A stretch of DNA of 64,000 nucleotides. Source: Apostichopus japonicus. Lineage: Eukaryota > Echinodermata > Holothuroidea > Aspidochirotida > Stichopodidae. The translations under genes were made by a program, and so were the position numbers. The DNA lies in contig NC_092580.1 of assembly GCF_037975245.1 (NCBI RefSeq), forward strand, positions 11,747,501 through 11,811,500. The letters run 5' to 3'. Shown piece by piece: positions 1-12,400 of the stretch (positions within the stretch are counted from its first letter, which is position 1; every line of letters starts with the position of its first letter). The notes beneath the pieces are model-generated. The model was not told the origin of the DNA. It did no database searches and was given only the letters and a program-made list of their open reading frames with translations.

Positions 1-50
1 ACCGATCATTCCTAAAGCATTTCTGTTTGAATTCTTCAAGTGTGGCTTAC

Positions 51-2692
51 CCATGATGACACCCATGTTATAATGGTATCTCTTCTCCAGTAATCCATCT
101 TTGTGCTTCTGAATTACACTCTCCACCTGAAATACAGTAGGATCCATATTTACAAATCGACACTTCATTATTAACAAAATTAATGGAAGATATTAATAGA
201 TTTTGAAATAACTAGTATTCCCGTTTAAGAAGATGCCTGCTGCACAAGTGATATCATATCTTAAAACTGCCAAACCAAAAAGGAAACTTGCGTATGCCGT
301 TCGGTGTTTACCACAAACGGTCGAGTCAAAACTCTTCTTCTACTGTAAATTAATGAAACATCAGAATATACGATATTACAATCAATTTTCATACTTGACC
401 ATACCAGCTGCATAAGCTTATAAGCTGGGTATAAAGTTGAGCATATCACTCACAGCCTACATAAAACTTGAGAAAACGTTGTCTCTGATATTTTCTAGGG
501 AAGTGGCTCCATGTGCCAAAGAGAAAGCTTGCTTTTGTTGTGACCTCAGACTAGGACATGGAACACCTGCAGCTGTTTTGACTCGTCCGTAATATGCATT
601 TCCTGAACCATACGATCATACCACCCACATAACATAATGTCCAGGAGAATGAAACTCTTACCCTACCCGAAATGAGATCAACGTCAGCCACACAGCCAGT
701 CCCATGCCCTACCCCTACCCCATCTGTTCAAACACCACACTCATCCAACAGTAACGAGAAAATTTAATTTCAAAGACAAATTTCCATTTCTTTTTTTTAT
801 GGATCAGGGAGTCTCAGACTTACCCCATCCTCAATGTCCTCTGGACTGACAGTTACTCCAACACCACAAGATGCTTCAAATGTAGAAGTGTCAACAGGGT
901 CAACAGGATTAGACTTGAAAAAGTCAAGAGCAGCTGGTAAAGTGGAAGGGAAAAAAAATTACTTTCATAATACATTGATATTTCCATTCACATTTCTTAG
1001 CGTCGGGAAGGGGGTGGGAGGGTGGGGGGAATCTTTTTCCCCTTCCTTATGTGAAAAACCTGCAACAAAGTGTCCATTGATAAGAAGCGCTGTGTTCTCG
1101 CTGGCAATGAAAAAAGTATCCTTTCCACATTTGAAAAAGTTGTGAAGAATTCACAGAAGGTTCATATTTGCATAAAGTTTTTAGTTTATTTTATGGTTTT
1201 CTCCATCAAATCAATCCCACGAGTCCCACTGCTTGTTAATTTTGTGCTCCCTACTCCCACTTCAGATAAAAGCCTCTTCTCTCCCCCCCCCTCCCCACCC
1301 ACCCCGCAAGAAAGGCAAGCATATATCTGCATGGTTATCTTGACCATCTTGTAACCAAACTTTTTGTAACTAACAGCCACAGCAAGGATTGAGTTTTGTC
1401 TTCAATATACTCACAACTCGGTCAATTAACTGTAATGGCTAATTACGTTTCACATACAGAGGTCATCAGGTTTCTAAGGTTAATCACCTAACACTATTGA
1501 CAAGTGCTATGACCAACCAGCCACTGAAACATGGTGCCCTTAAGCCAATGTCCAGAATATAAGTCTTCACCTTTGTGTAAGCCCATCAGCCATATCCTAC
1601 CCTGCTTGACAAAATTAGTTACACTTGTTGACGTTGTGCAGATGTATATCAAATCAAATGAGCTCAGTCTTGAAATTATGAGGCCCATTACCCAATTTGT
1701 AAACTTCAAATAACCCACTCAATTAAACAGAACTTGTTCTGCAATACGCCTAACAACTCTGTACAAGCTGAACCATTATTAATGTGTTTTATAAATTGAT
1801 CGCTTAGTAATTATGTTGTGAAGGGAGGCATGATAGAGTTGGTCAGGTACGCCACTACTCCCCAGCTTTACACTCATTCCCAAAACACACGGTCTCATAT
1901 GAGAACTAACACTGGCTACCCGTGTGACATTTTAATCATACCTGTCAGTTGAGGCTCACTGACAATTTTCTCTCCAACTAGGTAACCAAGGAGAAAGCTC
2001 TGGCGTTTCTTATTCTTAAGTCTTGTTGCGACGTGATACAGCAGCGTCCCGACAGATTTGTCCAAATCACCTCCTTTAAGCTTTTGCGCCTGATTGTAGA
2101 TAGATGGAAAAGATTGAAATTTTGGGTATCTCAATGTACAACTTATACATTATTAACACTTTTAATTGGATTTAAGGGTATAGCTAATAAACTTTGTAAA
2201 ATATTTCTCATATAGGTGAAGCTTACATTATGCAGGTCCTTTGTACACAATCAGCAAATAGGGCAGGGGTACAGTGTAATCAGCTGGGAAGAGTACATGA
2301 AATCCAGGGGCAGCATGCCTGGTAAAGTTTCAACCTGGGGATGGTACATGGAAATCCATGGACTGGCTACAGGATAAGGGATGTCTGATCACGTTATTTT
2401 AACGACATGCATTGCATATGCCTTGACATTAGGATCAGACATTAGGATAAAGTTAACATTAGACATTGCATACAGATTGTCAAACATTCATCACTCTTGG
2501 CTGTAGCTAAGTCTGGCCTACAGTCTGTGAACTGTAACAACTCTGCCTAGATCATGGATTGGTGCTTACCTCTGATATCAACGCTTGTAGATCATTAGCT
2601 AATGCTTCATTTTTTAGAGTTTCTTTTGCTTTCTGTTCATTGAGACCAATGGAAACAAATAACTTCAGAATTGAATCGTCTCCTTCTGGCAT
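51..2692 (-). CDS. QARS1: Glutaminyl-tRNA synthetase, N-terminal exons (partial)
   Basis: Charges tRNA-Gln with glutamine in the cytosol; in animals it belongs to the multisynthetase complex. Four coding exons, right to left: 2692-2570, 2089-1942, 933-824 and 126-51. All have GT/AG borders and agreeing phases (0, 1, 0), giving about 152 residues before the window edge. The first exon reads MPEGDDSILKLFVSIGLNEQ, then KAKETLKNEAL; the second contains KNKKRQSFLLGYLVGEKIV; the third DPVDTSTFEASCGVGVTVSP; the fourth EKRYHYNMG. These match the eukaryote-specific N-terminal domain of animal QARS in order and spacing. The catalytic core lies outside the window to the left. The start is the ATG at 2692; the frame stays open a little upstream, and a CAG just before could be an acceptor for a 5' UTR exon. 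Identification rests on remembered family sequence but is strong. Confidence 0.93.
127..823 (-). other. QARS1 intron 3
   Basis: Lies between the third and fourth coding exons. It holds short open frames on both strands with no family resemblance, and no recognised repeat or RNA gene. Its donor (GTAAGT, 823-818) and acceptor (TTTCAG, beside 126) are clear. Confidence 0.7.
934..1941 (-). other. QARS1 intron 2
   Basis: Intron between exons 2 and 3 (donor GTATGA beside 1942, acceptor TTACCAG beside 933). Apart from a C-rich run near 1280-1305 nothing was recognised. The open frames here have no domain or splice context. Confidence 0.65.
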
Positions 2693-3219
2693 TTTTGTGC
2701 TTTGGGTCACTGCAAAGGTACGAAATCTTCTTTCCCTGTCAACCAGACATAAAGGACTAGGTGAGTGTGTGGACGTTTACGTAGGATTTCTATCTAGGCC
2801 TACATAGGCTACCCTAACCAATCAATATCATGTGTAGTATATCGTTAATCGTGCATCTAGCACAAATGATGCAAGAGTCAGCACATGTGAATAAGACGGA
2901 AGCCTGTGGGTGTCATGTTCATTGCATTACTGATACTATTACTGTACGTGATTAAGTGGTTTTCTTTCAGGGTACAGTTCTCAACTGTCATCCGTTAATA
3001 TAATGGTCATCTTTAGGGACTTCCCCCTTCCCGTTTGTCCAAAACTACGATCTCTCAATGGATAATCTGGTGGTAAACAATGTGACTCGTTTATGGCTAC
3101 AGGCTAAAAAGGGTTCTACATGAAATATATTTTCTATATTATTTTTAATATAAACTGTCCTTACCAGAATAGTCCACTTACACCCTTGGAGTGCTGGAAT
3201 GTGGTGGTGCCATCATCAT
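2693..3219. other. Upstream flank of QARS1
   Basis: About 530 bp between the QARS1 start codon and a decayed hAT element. It should contain the QARS1 5' UTR and promoter, since the gene points left. No TATA box or other motif stands out, and no second gene is visible. Confidence 0.4.
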
Positions 3220-3764
3220 ACCTGTCAACTCTCCCGGTTTTACCGGGAGACTCCCGGTTTTTACCCGAATCTCCCGGCCTCACGGTTTCATATTCTATTC
3301 TCCCGGTTTTTCTATGTTCTACACTTGCGACATTTCTGAAAATAGCCAACAATTAGTCCTATGCTTAGTAATTCCCCACAGTAACGCTGAACAGGAAAGG
3401 CTATTCAGTGTAGTTCGCAAGAACAAGACAGACAGTCGGTCAAGTCTCAAGCTTGACGGGACTATATCTAGCATACTATAGCCATGAAGTCACAGTACCC
3501 ATAGTCCACTGTTTCCTGTTTCAAATGGAAGCCTACTAAAGAAACCCTGTAGAAAGCGAAGCGAGCTGCTGTAAACTACAACAAGAAACACTGATTGGAT
3601 GATTCTCTCACTATATTGCATAAGTAGACTATACTTATTTAGGAGTATTTATATCATTTCATTTGAAAATTACCAACCTCCCTATTTTCCCCCTTGTTCT
3701 CCTTATTTTTTGGCCCTGAAAAATGTTATTCTCCCTATTTTGGGGGTCAAACAGGTTGACAGGT
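3220..3764 (+). mobile_element. Decayed, internally deleted hAT transposon
   Basis: Inverted ends ACCTGTCAAC (3220-3229) and GTTGACAGGT (3755-3764) bracket a short plus-strand frame (about 3365-3478). It reads IPHSNAEQERLFSVVRKNKT followed by SRSSLKLDG, the C-terminal dimerisation region (hATC) typical of hAT transposases. Upstream lie several copies of CTCCCGGTTTT, downstream CTCCCTATTTT runs. The catalytic part is missing, so it cannot be autonomous. I could not find a clean 8-bp target duplication. Confidence 0.7.
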
Positions 3765-4201
3765 CTGTATCATGTCAATGTTCCTTGAAAGGGTTTCCTT
3801 TTAATCATAACTTTCTTGTTTCGCTTCGTTTTCGTTTATCTGGTTTATCACTTCACGTATAAACACATAGATAGATTCAACAAAACATACATTGTAATTA
3901 CATAAATTATATAAACATGAGGTGAAAGGAAGTGCACAGGAAACCCGGCTGGGGCTTGAAGATGTGCACTCCCATATACAATACACAAAAACATTGAGAA
4001 AATCCTGAACAACTACGAAGACTAGCAGAAATTTGGAGACAGATAGGTTTAAACCAAAAAGTAGAAAAATGGAAAACACCCCAAGCCCCCCATTCAGCCC
4101 TCCCCTTCCCCACCCATGATCATTTAACAGCAAGTTGATATATTCTACATTCTACAACATCAATCCAAGTACAGCAATGAAAACAAGAACTGGGCTTGCA
4201 C

Positions 4202-4500
4202 TTAGTGGCTGTCAACAAAATAACGCAAGATGGTTTTTCTAAAAGATTGAATGATTGGCTTAGCGGTTACAGAATAAGGAAGGGAATTCCAGAGCCTGGT
4301 TGTACGGTTTCGGGGAGCGTTATATTGTGAAGAAGTTTGGATGATGTCTTGATGCAGGAATGTAGACTGTCGAGAATTGTAGTCATGGATTAAGAAGTTG
4401 TGTGAAAAGTAGTTTGAAAAGTAATCAGGTAAAAGGTCATGAATGGATAGGTAGGTGAAAGTATCCTTGCCGGTGTTGTTGATTTGTCATTCAAATGTTT
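4202..4500 (-). pseudogene. LINE 3' end, ORF2 C-terminal fragment
   Basis: On the minus strand the sequence reads HDYNSRQSTFLHQD, then PRNRTTRLWNSLPYSVTAKP, and stops at the TAA at 4204-4202. The R-x-W-N-S-L-P block is the usual tail of ORF2 in CR1, L2 and Jockey-like non-LTR retrotransposons. No reverse transcriptase motif is present, so this is a 5'-truncated remnant. It lies in single-copy flank left of the receptor array. Confidence 0.7.
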
Positions 4501-5186
4501 ACATAATTGTCAATCGTCTTTCGTTTCGATCTTCATCAATATGCCACTATTTCCCCTCGGTGAATCAATGTTTTGTTCATGAACAGGAAACGTAAGACCT
4601 TTTCAGCTCATTTACCATGATGACGTCACTAAATATTATCATATCGGTACAACCCACTTTTCTCCCTACCAACGCAGGCTACACATATAATAAATAGCTA
4701 GACATACCAGGGAGTTGTTATGGAACAACTCCCTGGACATACTATGTTACAAGGATGAGATATAAGCTTGACACTGTGTAGATTGATCTTAAGTCGAAAA
4801 TCTATCCTATCATACAGCTGCCGTTTTCATAGATGGCACATGGCGCGTGTATTGAATATGATTGGATGGTAGCAAGGAAGTAAATAATCTGTAACTATTC
4901 GCTTTTCAAATAGCTGCGAATGATCTATCGGATATATAGCGGTTACTTACAGGTATCCGTAGTTTTAGAATGGCATCGTATTTCTTTCATGGTTACAAGC
5001 AATATTTCATAATTTATTAGTATTGTTAGTGATAAATATTTATTATGTTTATAAACAAGTAATTTCATGGCTGCTGTGGCAAATTTTAACCAAATTATAC
5101 AGAATGGTAATATTTAATTTTACGTATATAAGGCATGTTAGGCTGTTTTGTATTTGGTACGTTAATTTGTAACATTAGGTTCACTT
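4501..5186. other. Single-copy flank left of the tandem array
   Basis: AT-rich sequence without a recognisable gene or repeat. It ends where similarity to the other units begins (about 5187, just before TTTCACATGGATTGTG). This marks the left breakpoint of the tandem duplication. Confidence 0.5.
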
Positions 5187-6442
5187 TTCACATGGATTGT
5201 GCATTGTGTGGCGAAACAGAGCAGGAAAAACTGCGGCTACGCTTCCACGAACGTCATACTATTTCTACGGAGGCCCAAAGTACCTTTCATCCATGCTGTT
5301 GTATATATGTAGGTAGAAATTCTATGTTATTATGCAGTTTAGCTCACAGTTCAGAATTTTAGGTTAGTAATTGTTATCGAGAGAGGATTCAAATTATGTC
5401 TGTCTACAGTGTTTTCTCTTCGCTCTTTTCCCTAATGAAAATATGCAGAGAGTTGATGGGTGTGTACACATATTGTAGGAACATTTGTGAAATAAGATAT
5501 TCTGATGGTTCTATATATTCACTAAGGAACGCTCCTTCTCTCTCAATCGATTTATTCAACTGGATCATAATGGAGGTTGTGCTACAGACAAATAAAGGCT
5601 ATATTAAGTAATCTTGTGGTAATGCTCTTTGAGGGGTGATTATGGGTCATGTTTATTTCTTTGTGTCCATTGTCGTATTCATTTAAATGGTACAGAAAAA
5701 TGAAGAATAGGTTGGTAGTATAATGTGTGAATGAATACATCTGTAATTTGTTAAACCTTCCTATCATCAACGGGTGTTGCTCGTTTCAAACAATAACCAT
5801 GTTGTGATTTCGATGGGGATGAGGGTGGGGTTCGGGTGTGGGAGGGGTGGGGGTGGGGCGGGATGGGATGGGACCACAGGGCCGAACGCACACTTGTATA
5901 TAATGACTGGAAAAAATACTCACTTCTTGTTCGAAGTCCAGACTGGTTTAAAATTTGATGTCAACCCAAACATTGTTTTTTTTTCGAGTGAAAACAGACG
6001 AAAAAATTAGTGTGATCGTTCCCAACAAAAATAAAACTGTTAACTTTACTGCATGACTACTGCATAGGTTACGATTTCATCGAATACACAAAGGAAAGTG
6101 TCTCTTAATTTAAGAGGGCGTTTAAAGGAATAATCATTGACGTCGCCAATAATAGGTGAGCATGCGGGTGAAAGGGACTTGATCACTCAAACGTTTTCGT
6201 GCCTCTCCCGTGCTTCCACCGTGGTATTTGTAGTAGGAATAAATTGGAAAATACACTCTTCCTATACATTCAGAGCAATTAAGAATTAACAATGGCTACA
6301 TACAGTTACTAACTTACTACATTCATAATCCGGTGCATCCCGTGTAATTTTCATTTTTTATTTATTACGCGTTTTTACTTTCTTTCTTTTTCTTTTTGCC
6401 TTGAACATGAACCGGTTAACGGAACACGGGGATAACCTACTA
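5187..6442. other. 3' flank of receptor copy 1
   Basis: Conserved in all three units (25818-27078 and 41990-43187). It holds the receptor 3' UTR next to the stop codon and a short Cys-containing plus-strand frame at its left end, frameshifted here after TISTEAQ relative to the unit 2 copy at 25828. No other gene is recognised. Confidence 0.5.
6357..6366 (-). promoter_or_regulatory. Polyadenylation signals, receptor copy 1
   Basis: Two overlapping AATAAA hexamers on the minus strand (6362-6357 and 6366-6361), about 80 bp after the stop codon at 6443. Equivalent hexamers follow copies 2 and 3, which supports their use. Confidence 0.55.
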
Positions 6443-9400
6443 TTATTTAGAAAACACAACAGCAAAGATAATGGCATAAATGATTGATGAAACTATTTTC
6501 ACGCCAACTATGGAATATTTCATTTTCCTCAGCCATGCCATCCTGGGTCTTTCCTTGCGCAAGTTGCGAGCGTTGATCAGTCCGTACACAGTAACCATCA
6601 CGCCCTCGATAATGAGCCAGATGATATAACTACCTATATATGGAAGATAAAATACATGAAACTGCACAATAATGCAAAAAAAGATCGGCGAGTACGGTCG
6701 CACAGAAAGAACACTATATAGAAATACAGTCGCTCATATCGTACATCTCGAAAATTGCGAAATACAACAATGAATAGTAACGTTATTGATACAAAAGTGA
6801 AACTTCCAGAATACAACATACATATTTGAGATTAAAAAAATATTTGAAGTGTCCCATTTTGGCTTCCGTAAAATATTACTAATTAGGTATAGCGAATATG
6901 TCTCCACCCCGTCCCCCTCCCCTCCCCCTCCCCTCCCCTCCCCTTCCCTCCCCCTCCCCCTCCCCTCCCCTCCCCTCCCCTACCCTCCCCTCACCCCTCC
7001 CCCACCAAACCGATTGGGTCTTTACCACCTCACCACGCTCAGAAGTCGTCTCTAATCGTCATGATCATTCAAATAATATCGATTCTATCGTTTGAATCTT
7101 CATATACTGTGATTATATAAGTTAGAATCATGTAGAAACTCTTCACACCTAACATGATGAGATACAACCATTCACTTCAGTCACGTTCTGTGAATACTGA
7201 CGCTAGTAAAGGTATTTGAATGAATATTCATAGTGCAGTATAATTTATGCAGCCAGTTGGAACAATTAATTCTCAGTGCTAATAATAGCACTGTATCTCA
7301 CCTGAATGATTTTATGCTGAGTAAACAAAACAAAAACGTGCAAAACAGTACCGTGAAGTGTAGACGGATTGTTTCAAAAGATTATATATCACGTACCTAT
7401 TATAGGTTGTCCAGTGGAAGGCAGCTTGGTGAAAACGAACGTCAAGGACACAAACAAAGTTAAGACGCAGGTTAGTCCAAACTCAGACGTATGTGTCTCT
7501 TCCTTACCAGATAAACAGAGTACGACGGTAGTCATTCCTGACATAATTAAACATGGGAGAATTATGGCCAGAAAATGGGAAAACCTTTCACCTCTTCTGA
7601 GTTTCAAAACGTAGTGTACGTAAGATTGTGTTTGGTTTTCACAGCTATCACAGTCATAAGAGGCCACGTTAGCATCAACTGTTGCAATATCGAGTTTCCA
7701 TAGACCATGTTTGATATCATAGTGTTTGTAAGCCTTACTGTCAATCAGGTCTCTAACAGCATAAAACTCTTGCTGTTGAGGGGAAGATATGAGAAAACAG
7801 AATAAGTCCTCACTATCAGCTGACCACCAAACGCAATATAGAATACAGAAAACGTCTTAAAATATACGAGGTGTAAAATTTGTCAGAGATTCACAGGAAG
7901 ACTGTTATAGTACAGTGATTTTTCATTTTCATAATTTATTCAGTCAATGTATACACATTTTACACATCGAAAATTCCCCCTGCTCCGTAATAAATATGAG
8001 TAAGAAATTTATAATAACAAAATATGTAAAGATATGCAAAAAAATGTAAGACATCTAACAAGTGATTATAAAATGTCAATATAAGAATATGTAGGAAAAG
8101 GCTGAAAAGTGTAAAACCTAAAAATCTAAAATAGGACCAATAACAAACTAAACAGAAAATACAGATACCCATAATGGCAAATTAAATATATTCACAGCAG
8201 ATGGGAGGGGGGGTGGGTGGACTACCGTATCCGCTAGACGCTTATTTCCCCCTGAAAGTTCGGAGACGGCGATTTGAAGGTGAACAAAATTAAATAAACC
8301 ATTACCAGGGTGATTCGACTCATTATTTTGGCAAATCCATTTACAAACCCGCATAATGTGTATCTGTGTATACTTGTTTCGTATTTCTAACTGAGGACTC
8401 GAAGAAAAGAATAACAAGTCCCCGAACTTCATTTCAAAAGAATCACCGCGTCCTCAGACCTCAGAACAATTATATTTAATGGGTATGGTTAAGGTTAGGG
8501 TACGTGGATATGAACCATAGCCTAAATTGAAGTATTTCAATTTCTATGATATGAACAATGGAAAAACAACGGGTTCCTCGGACTGAATGTTAAACACACC
8601 TGCATGTGTGCGTGTGCGATTGTTTTTCTATCTGACCGAGGACTTGAACAAAAGAATTTCAGGTCCTCGGTTGTGATTTCTAAAGAATCACCACGTCCTC
8701 GGAAGAATTCTATTGTATGGGGTATTGTTAAGGTTAGGGTACGTGGATTTGAAGAATGGAAAATACAATGGGTCCTCGGTCTGAATGTAATACAAACATG
8801 GTTGCGTGTGTTCGTGTGCGTATATGTATGTATGTGTCACGAACGACTTTATTCATTGTACGTGTATTCAGTATATGCTGGTCAGGGTGATAAGTAGGTC
8901 ACTCGTCGTGACTGACAACTTGTGCGTTTTTTCTGGAAGCGTCGAGAAATGATGGCGCTATTCGGTATTAGCGAGTACAAATTTCCAGAACATACGGGAA
9001 GTTATTTTTAGCAGGTGACCGAATATCGTCGACGAATGAACGTTGAACTATCAGTCGTATCTTCGAGACATGGATGATTCTCGATGTTTTTCCGTCAGGA
9101 TTCCTGGAAAAGAACTTTCGGGAGATTGAACCCGGCTATATATAAGAAGAGATATTTTCGGTGATGAGGAGTTTAGTTCAGAGTTTTCCGATCTATTGTA
9201 AAAAGAAATTCATCTGAGATAAAAGATTAATCGAGGGGACGGACGGAGGAACCGGTGGACTGTTTGTTTATAAGATTGGTGCGTCGTTTAACCGGGACAG
9301 GCGTGACTTCGGCAGAGTTTTTCGGAGTTCACCCAGGAGGAAGCCATCCTTGGGATACAAACGTTGAGTCGAACTGGACCAGCGGGGAACGGTTTTGCTC

Positions 9401-12400
9401 CTGACCAAGTCACGGGATACCAGCCTACGAGGGAGAAATCCCGACATCGTTGTTGGTGACGCAAGGAGGTCAGAACAGCTACGAAAGGAACCGAGAGCCG
9501 GCACGCGCCGCGTAAGATAAGTTAAGTAATCTTTTAAAAACTTAACGGCCGTATAATATTGTAAAATCTGTCTGTAATATTCCAAATTTCTAGTACCAAT
9601 AATCCTTGTACAAATCAGTAGAGATCGTATCATTGTAAATATATCGTTTTGTTAACTTTCAGAAACATCTCAGTAGTCTTTTGGTCCTTTGAGTTTACTT
9701 CCCTGAATCTATCTAAATTTTTATTTTTATCGGCCTTGAAGGCCAAAGGAAAAACCCGGGGTCGCAACAGAGGGGGCGCTAGAAGGTGCCATTTTGTTTT
9801 ATCCCACGGAAGTTGTGACAATTAATGGGGGCCTATCCGGGAATTGTTTAAAAGGTAGAAACAAAACGGGAATTGTTTAAAAGATAGAAACAAACCGGGG
9901 AAGTGTTTAAAAAGATAAAAACAAAACGGGAAAAGTGTAAAACACCAGAAAGGAGTATATCCCGAAGTGACTTACAAACTGAGAAGTTTCTGAAACCATA
10001 TATATTTGATATATTGTTATTGGTACATGTGTTTGCCTGATTGAATGATGGATATTAGAGAATTAACTGAGTTGGGGGCTAAAATGGGTCTTACGGGTGG
10101 CGAACTCTTAAACTTCGTCAAAGAACAGCAGCAGATCGCTCGTGACGAAAGGCAACAAGAAAGGGCTGAGGCGGAAAAAGAAAGGGCTGAGGCGGAAAAG
10201 CAAAGGGCTGAGGCGGAAAAGCAAAGGGCTGAGGCGGAAAAGCAAAGGGCTGAGGCGGAAAAGGAAAGGGCTGAGGCGGAAAAACAAAGAATGTTTGAAT
10301 TGGCTAAGCTTGAAAAGCAAGCTGAGTTGCAGCAAAATAGCAATGGCGATGCCGATTTGAATTCCTCCCGTAGCTCCACTTCAAGCCGCGAGCCAAATAG
10401 AATCCCAACGCCCAAAATGCCTCACTTTGATGAGAAGGAAGACCTCGACGCATACTTGCTGCGCTTCGAGCGATTCGCAACAGCGCAAGAGTGGCCAGAG
10501 GAACAATGGGCATTAAATTTGAGTCTGTGTCTAAAGGGAGAAAGTCTCCGTGTTTACTCTAGGTTACCACCCGATGACTCACAAGATTATCAAAAGCTAA
10601 AGAAAGCCCTGTTGAAACGATTTCAATTCACAGAGGAAGGCTTCCGTCAGAAATTCAGACGAGAAAGGCCCAAAAAGGGGAAACATCAATTCAATACATG
10701 GCAAGGTTGGAAAATTATATGGCCAGATGGTTGGAAATGGGCGGAATTAACAAAACGTTCGAGGAATTTTCAGATCTCATGTTGCGGGAGCAGTTCCTAA
10801 ATGTATGCAGCAAGGAATTGGCATTATTCCTGAGAGAACATGACTGCAAGACTTCTAAAGCGCTGTCAGAGCTGGCTGACAAATACTTAGAAGCGCATCA
10901 CAGGGATCTTGAAAAATGTGTGAAATCCTTCCAAACAAATCAGGGAAATGGGAAAAAACCTGACGGTAACCCCAACAGTCAGGAGTACAAAACCAAAATT
11001 GTGGACGCGGGTGAAAACAGAAACACGCGTTCAGCCATAAAATGCTTTGTTTGCGGGAAATTGGGGCATAAGGCAAACGATTGCAGGCAGAGGTTTAAAG
11101 CGCAATCGGCGGTTGCGACTGAAAATGCCAAACCCGAAAAACTAGGATCGAGCGATGGGTCGCAAAAAGATCATCGTAGCGGACAAACCGCGAATCTGTG
11201 TTTGATGAAACAAATCAAGGAAAGTGACAGCTATTCAATTAATTTAGCGTGTGGTCACGAGATCCCAATAGTCAGTGCGGCGTGTGAGGAGCCTACCGAC
11301 ATTACTGAGAAAATTTTGTCAGATGTTAAGGAGCGCATGCCGGTGGTTGAGGGCTATCTTAAAGGGAGGAAGGTGTCAGTGTTACGCGATAGCGGGTGTT
11401 CTGGTGTCATCGTTAGGAGAAATTTGATCTCCAATGATCAGTTGACCGGTGTAGATCAACTGTGTGTACTAATTGACGGTACAGTGAGGAAGATTCCAGA
11501 AGCTATCGTGGCGGTGGACACGCCCTTTTCCACAGGATCCCTCAAGGCTCTCTGTATGAAGAGGCCAGTGTATGACTTAATAATTGGGAATGTTCCTGGT
11601 GTTCGAGGTCCTGAGAATCCCGACCCAGATTGGAGTGTAAAAGAAGTTCCAAGTGAGCACTGTGAACCTCACAATGTGGAAGAAACAGCTAGTGTTGAAA
11701 TAGGAACCAGTAATGAGTCACGTGATGAACCGGAAGTCGCTGCGGATCAAATTATTCCAAGTAATGACGTAGGCGATGACTCAGATATTGGAGGTGCCGT
11801 AGAGACACGTGCACAAAAGCAAAAACGAAAGGAAAATCTGAAACCCCTAAAAACGGCTAATGTTCCTATGGATGACGTAACACCTGAGCAATTGAGACAA
11901 GCTCAGAAGGAGGATTCAACCCTCAAAAATTGCTTCAAGCATGTTGGGAATCCCAGACCACTGAAAGGTAAAGAGGGGATCTCCGAATTCATTTTAAGGA
12001 ATGATATTCTATATCGCAAAGTTTCGGGGAATGACAAGCCTAGTGACCAATTGGTTGTACCCGAAAAGTTCAGAAATCAAGTGATGAAACTGGCTCATGA
12101 CAGTATTATGGCGGGTCACCTAGGGATAGCCAAGACAACTGACAAGGTTCAGTCTCAGTTCTACTGGCCAGGTGTAGGATCCGACGTAATGCGTTATTGC
12201 AAGTCATGCGATATTTGCCAGAGAACATGTGATAAGGGAAGGGTCACCAAGGTCCCATTGGGTCACATGCCCTTGATTGACACACCATTCAAGAGGGTGG
12301 CGGTAGACATTGTCGGACCGATCAGTCCTACTTCCAAGCATGGGAATCGGTATATCCTAACACTTGTCGATTATGCAACGAGGTTTCCCGAGGCAGTTCC

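Noticed and set aside
834-1145. 103-codon plus-strand frame
   Set aside because: Antisense to QARS1 exon 3 and adjoining intron; the minus strand carries the recognisable protein.
6849-7095. Proline/serine-rich open frames
   Set aside because: They run through the CCCCT simple repeat in intron 6 of receptor copy 1 and are not conserved in copies 2 and 3.
9268-9633. 121-codon minus-strand frame inside the LTR, repeated at 15327-15692
   Set aside because: Identical only because the two LTRs are identical; antisense to the element, no recognisable domain.
10660-10700. Programmed -1 frameshift between gag and pol
   Set aside because: The shift falls inside the capsid, before the zinc knuckle, and the slippery heptamers are imperfect in the gag frame. 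It is kept only as one alternative in the findings.
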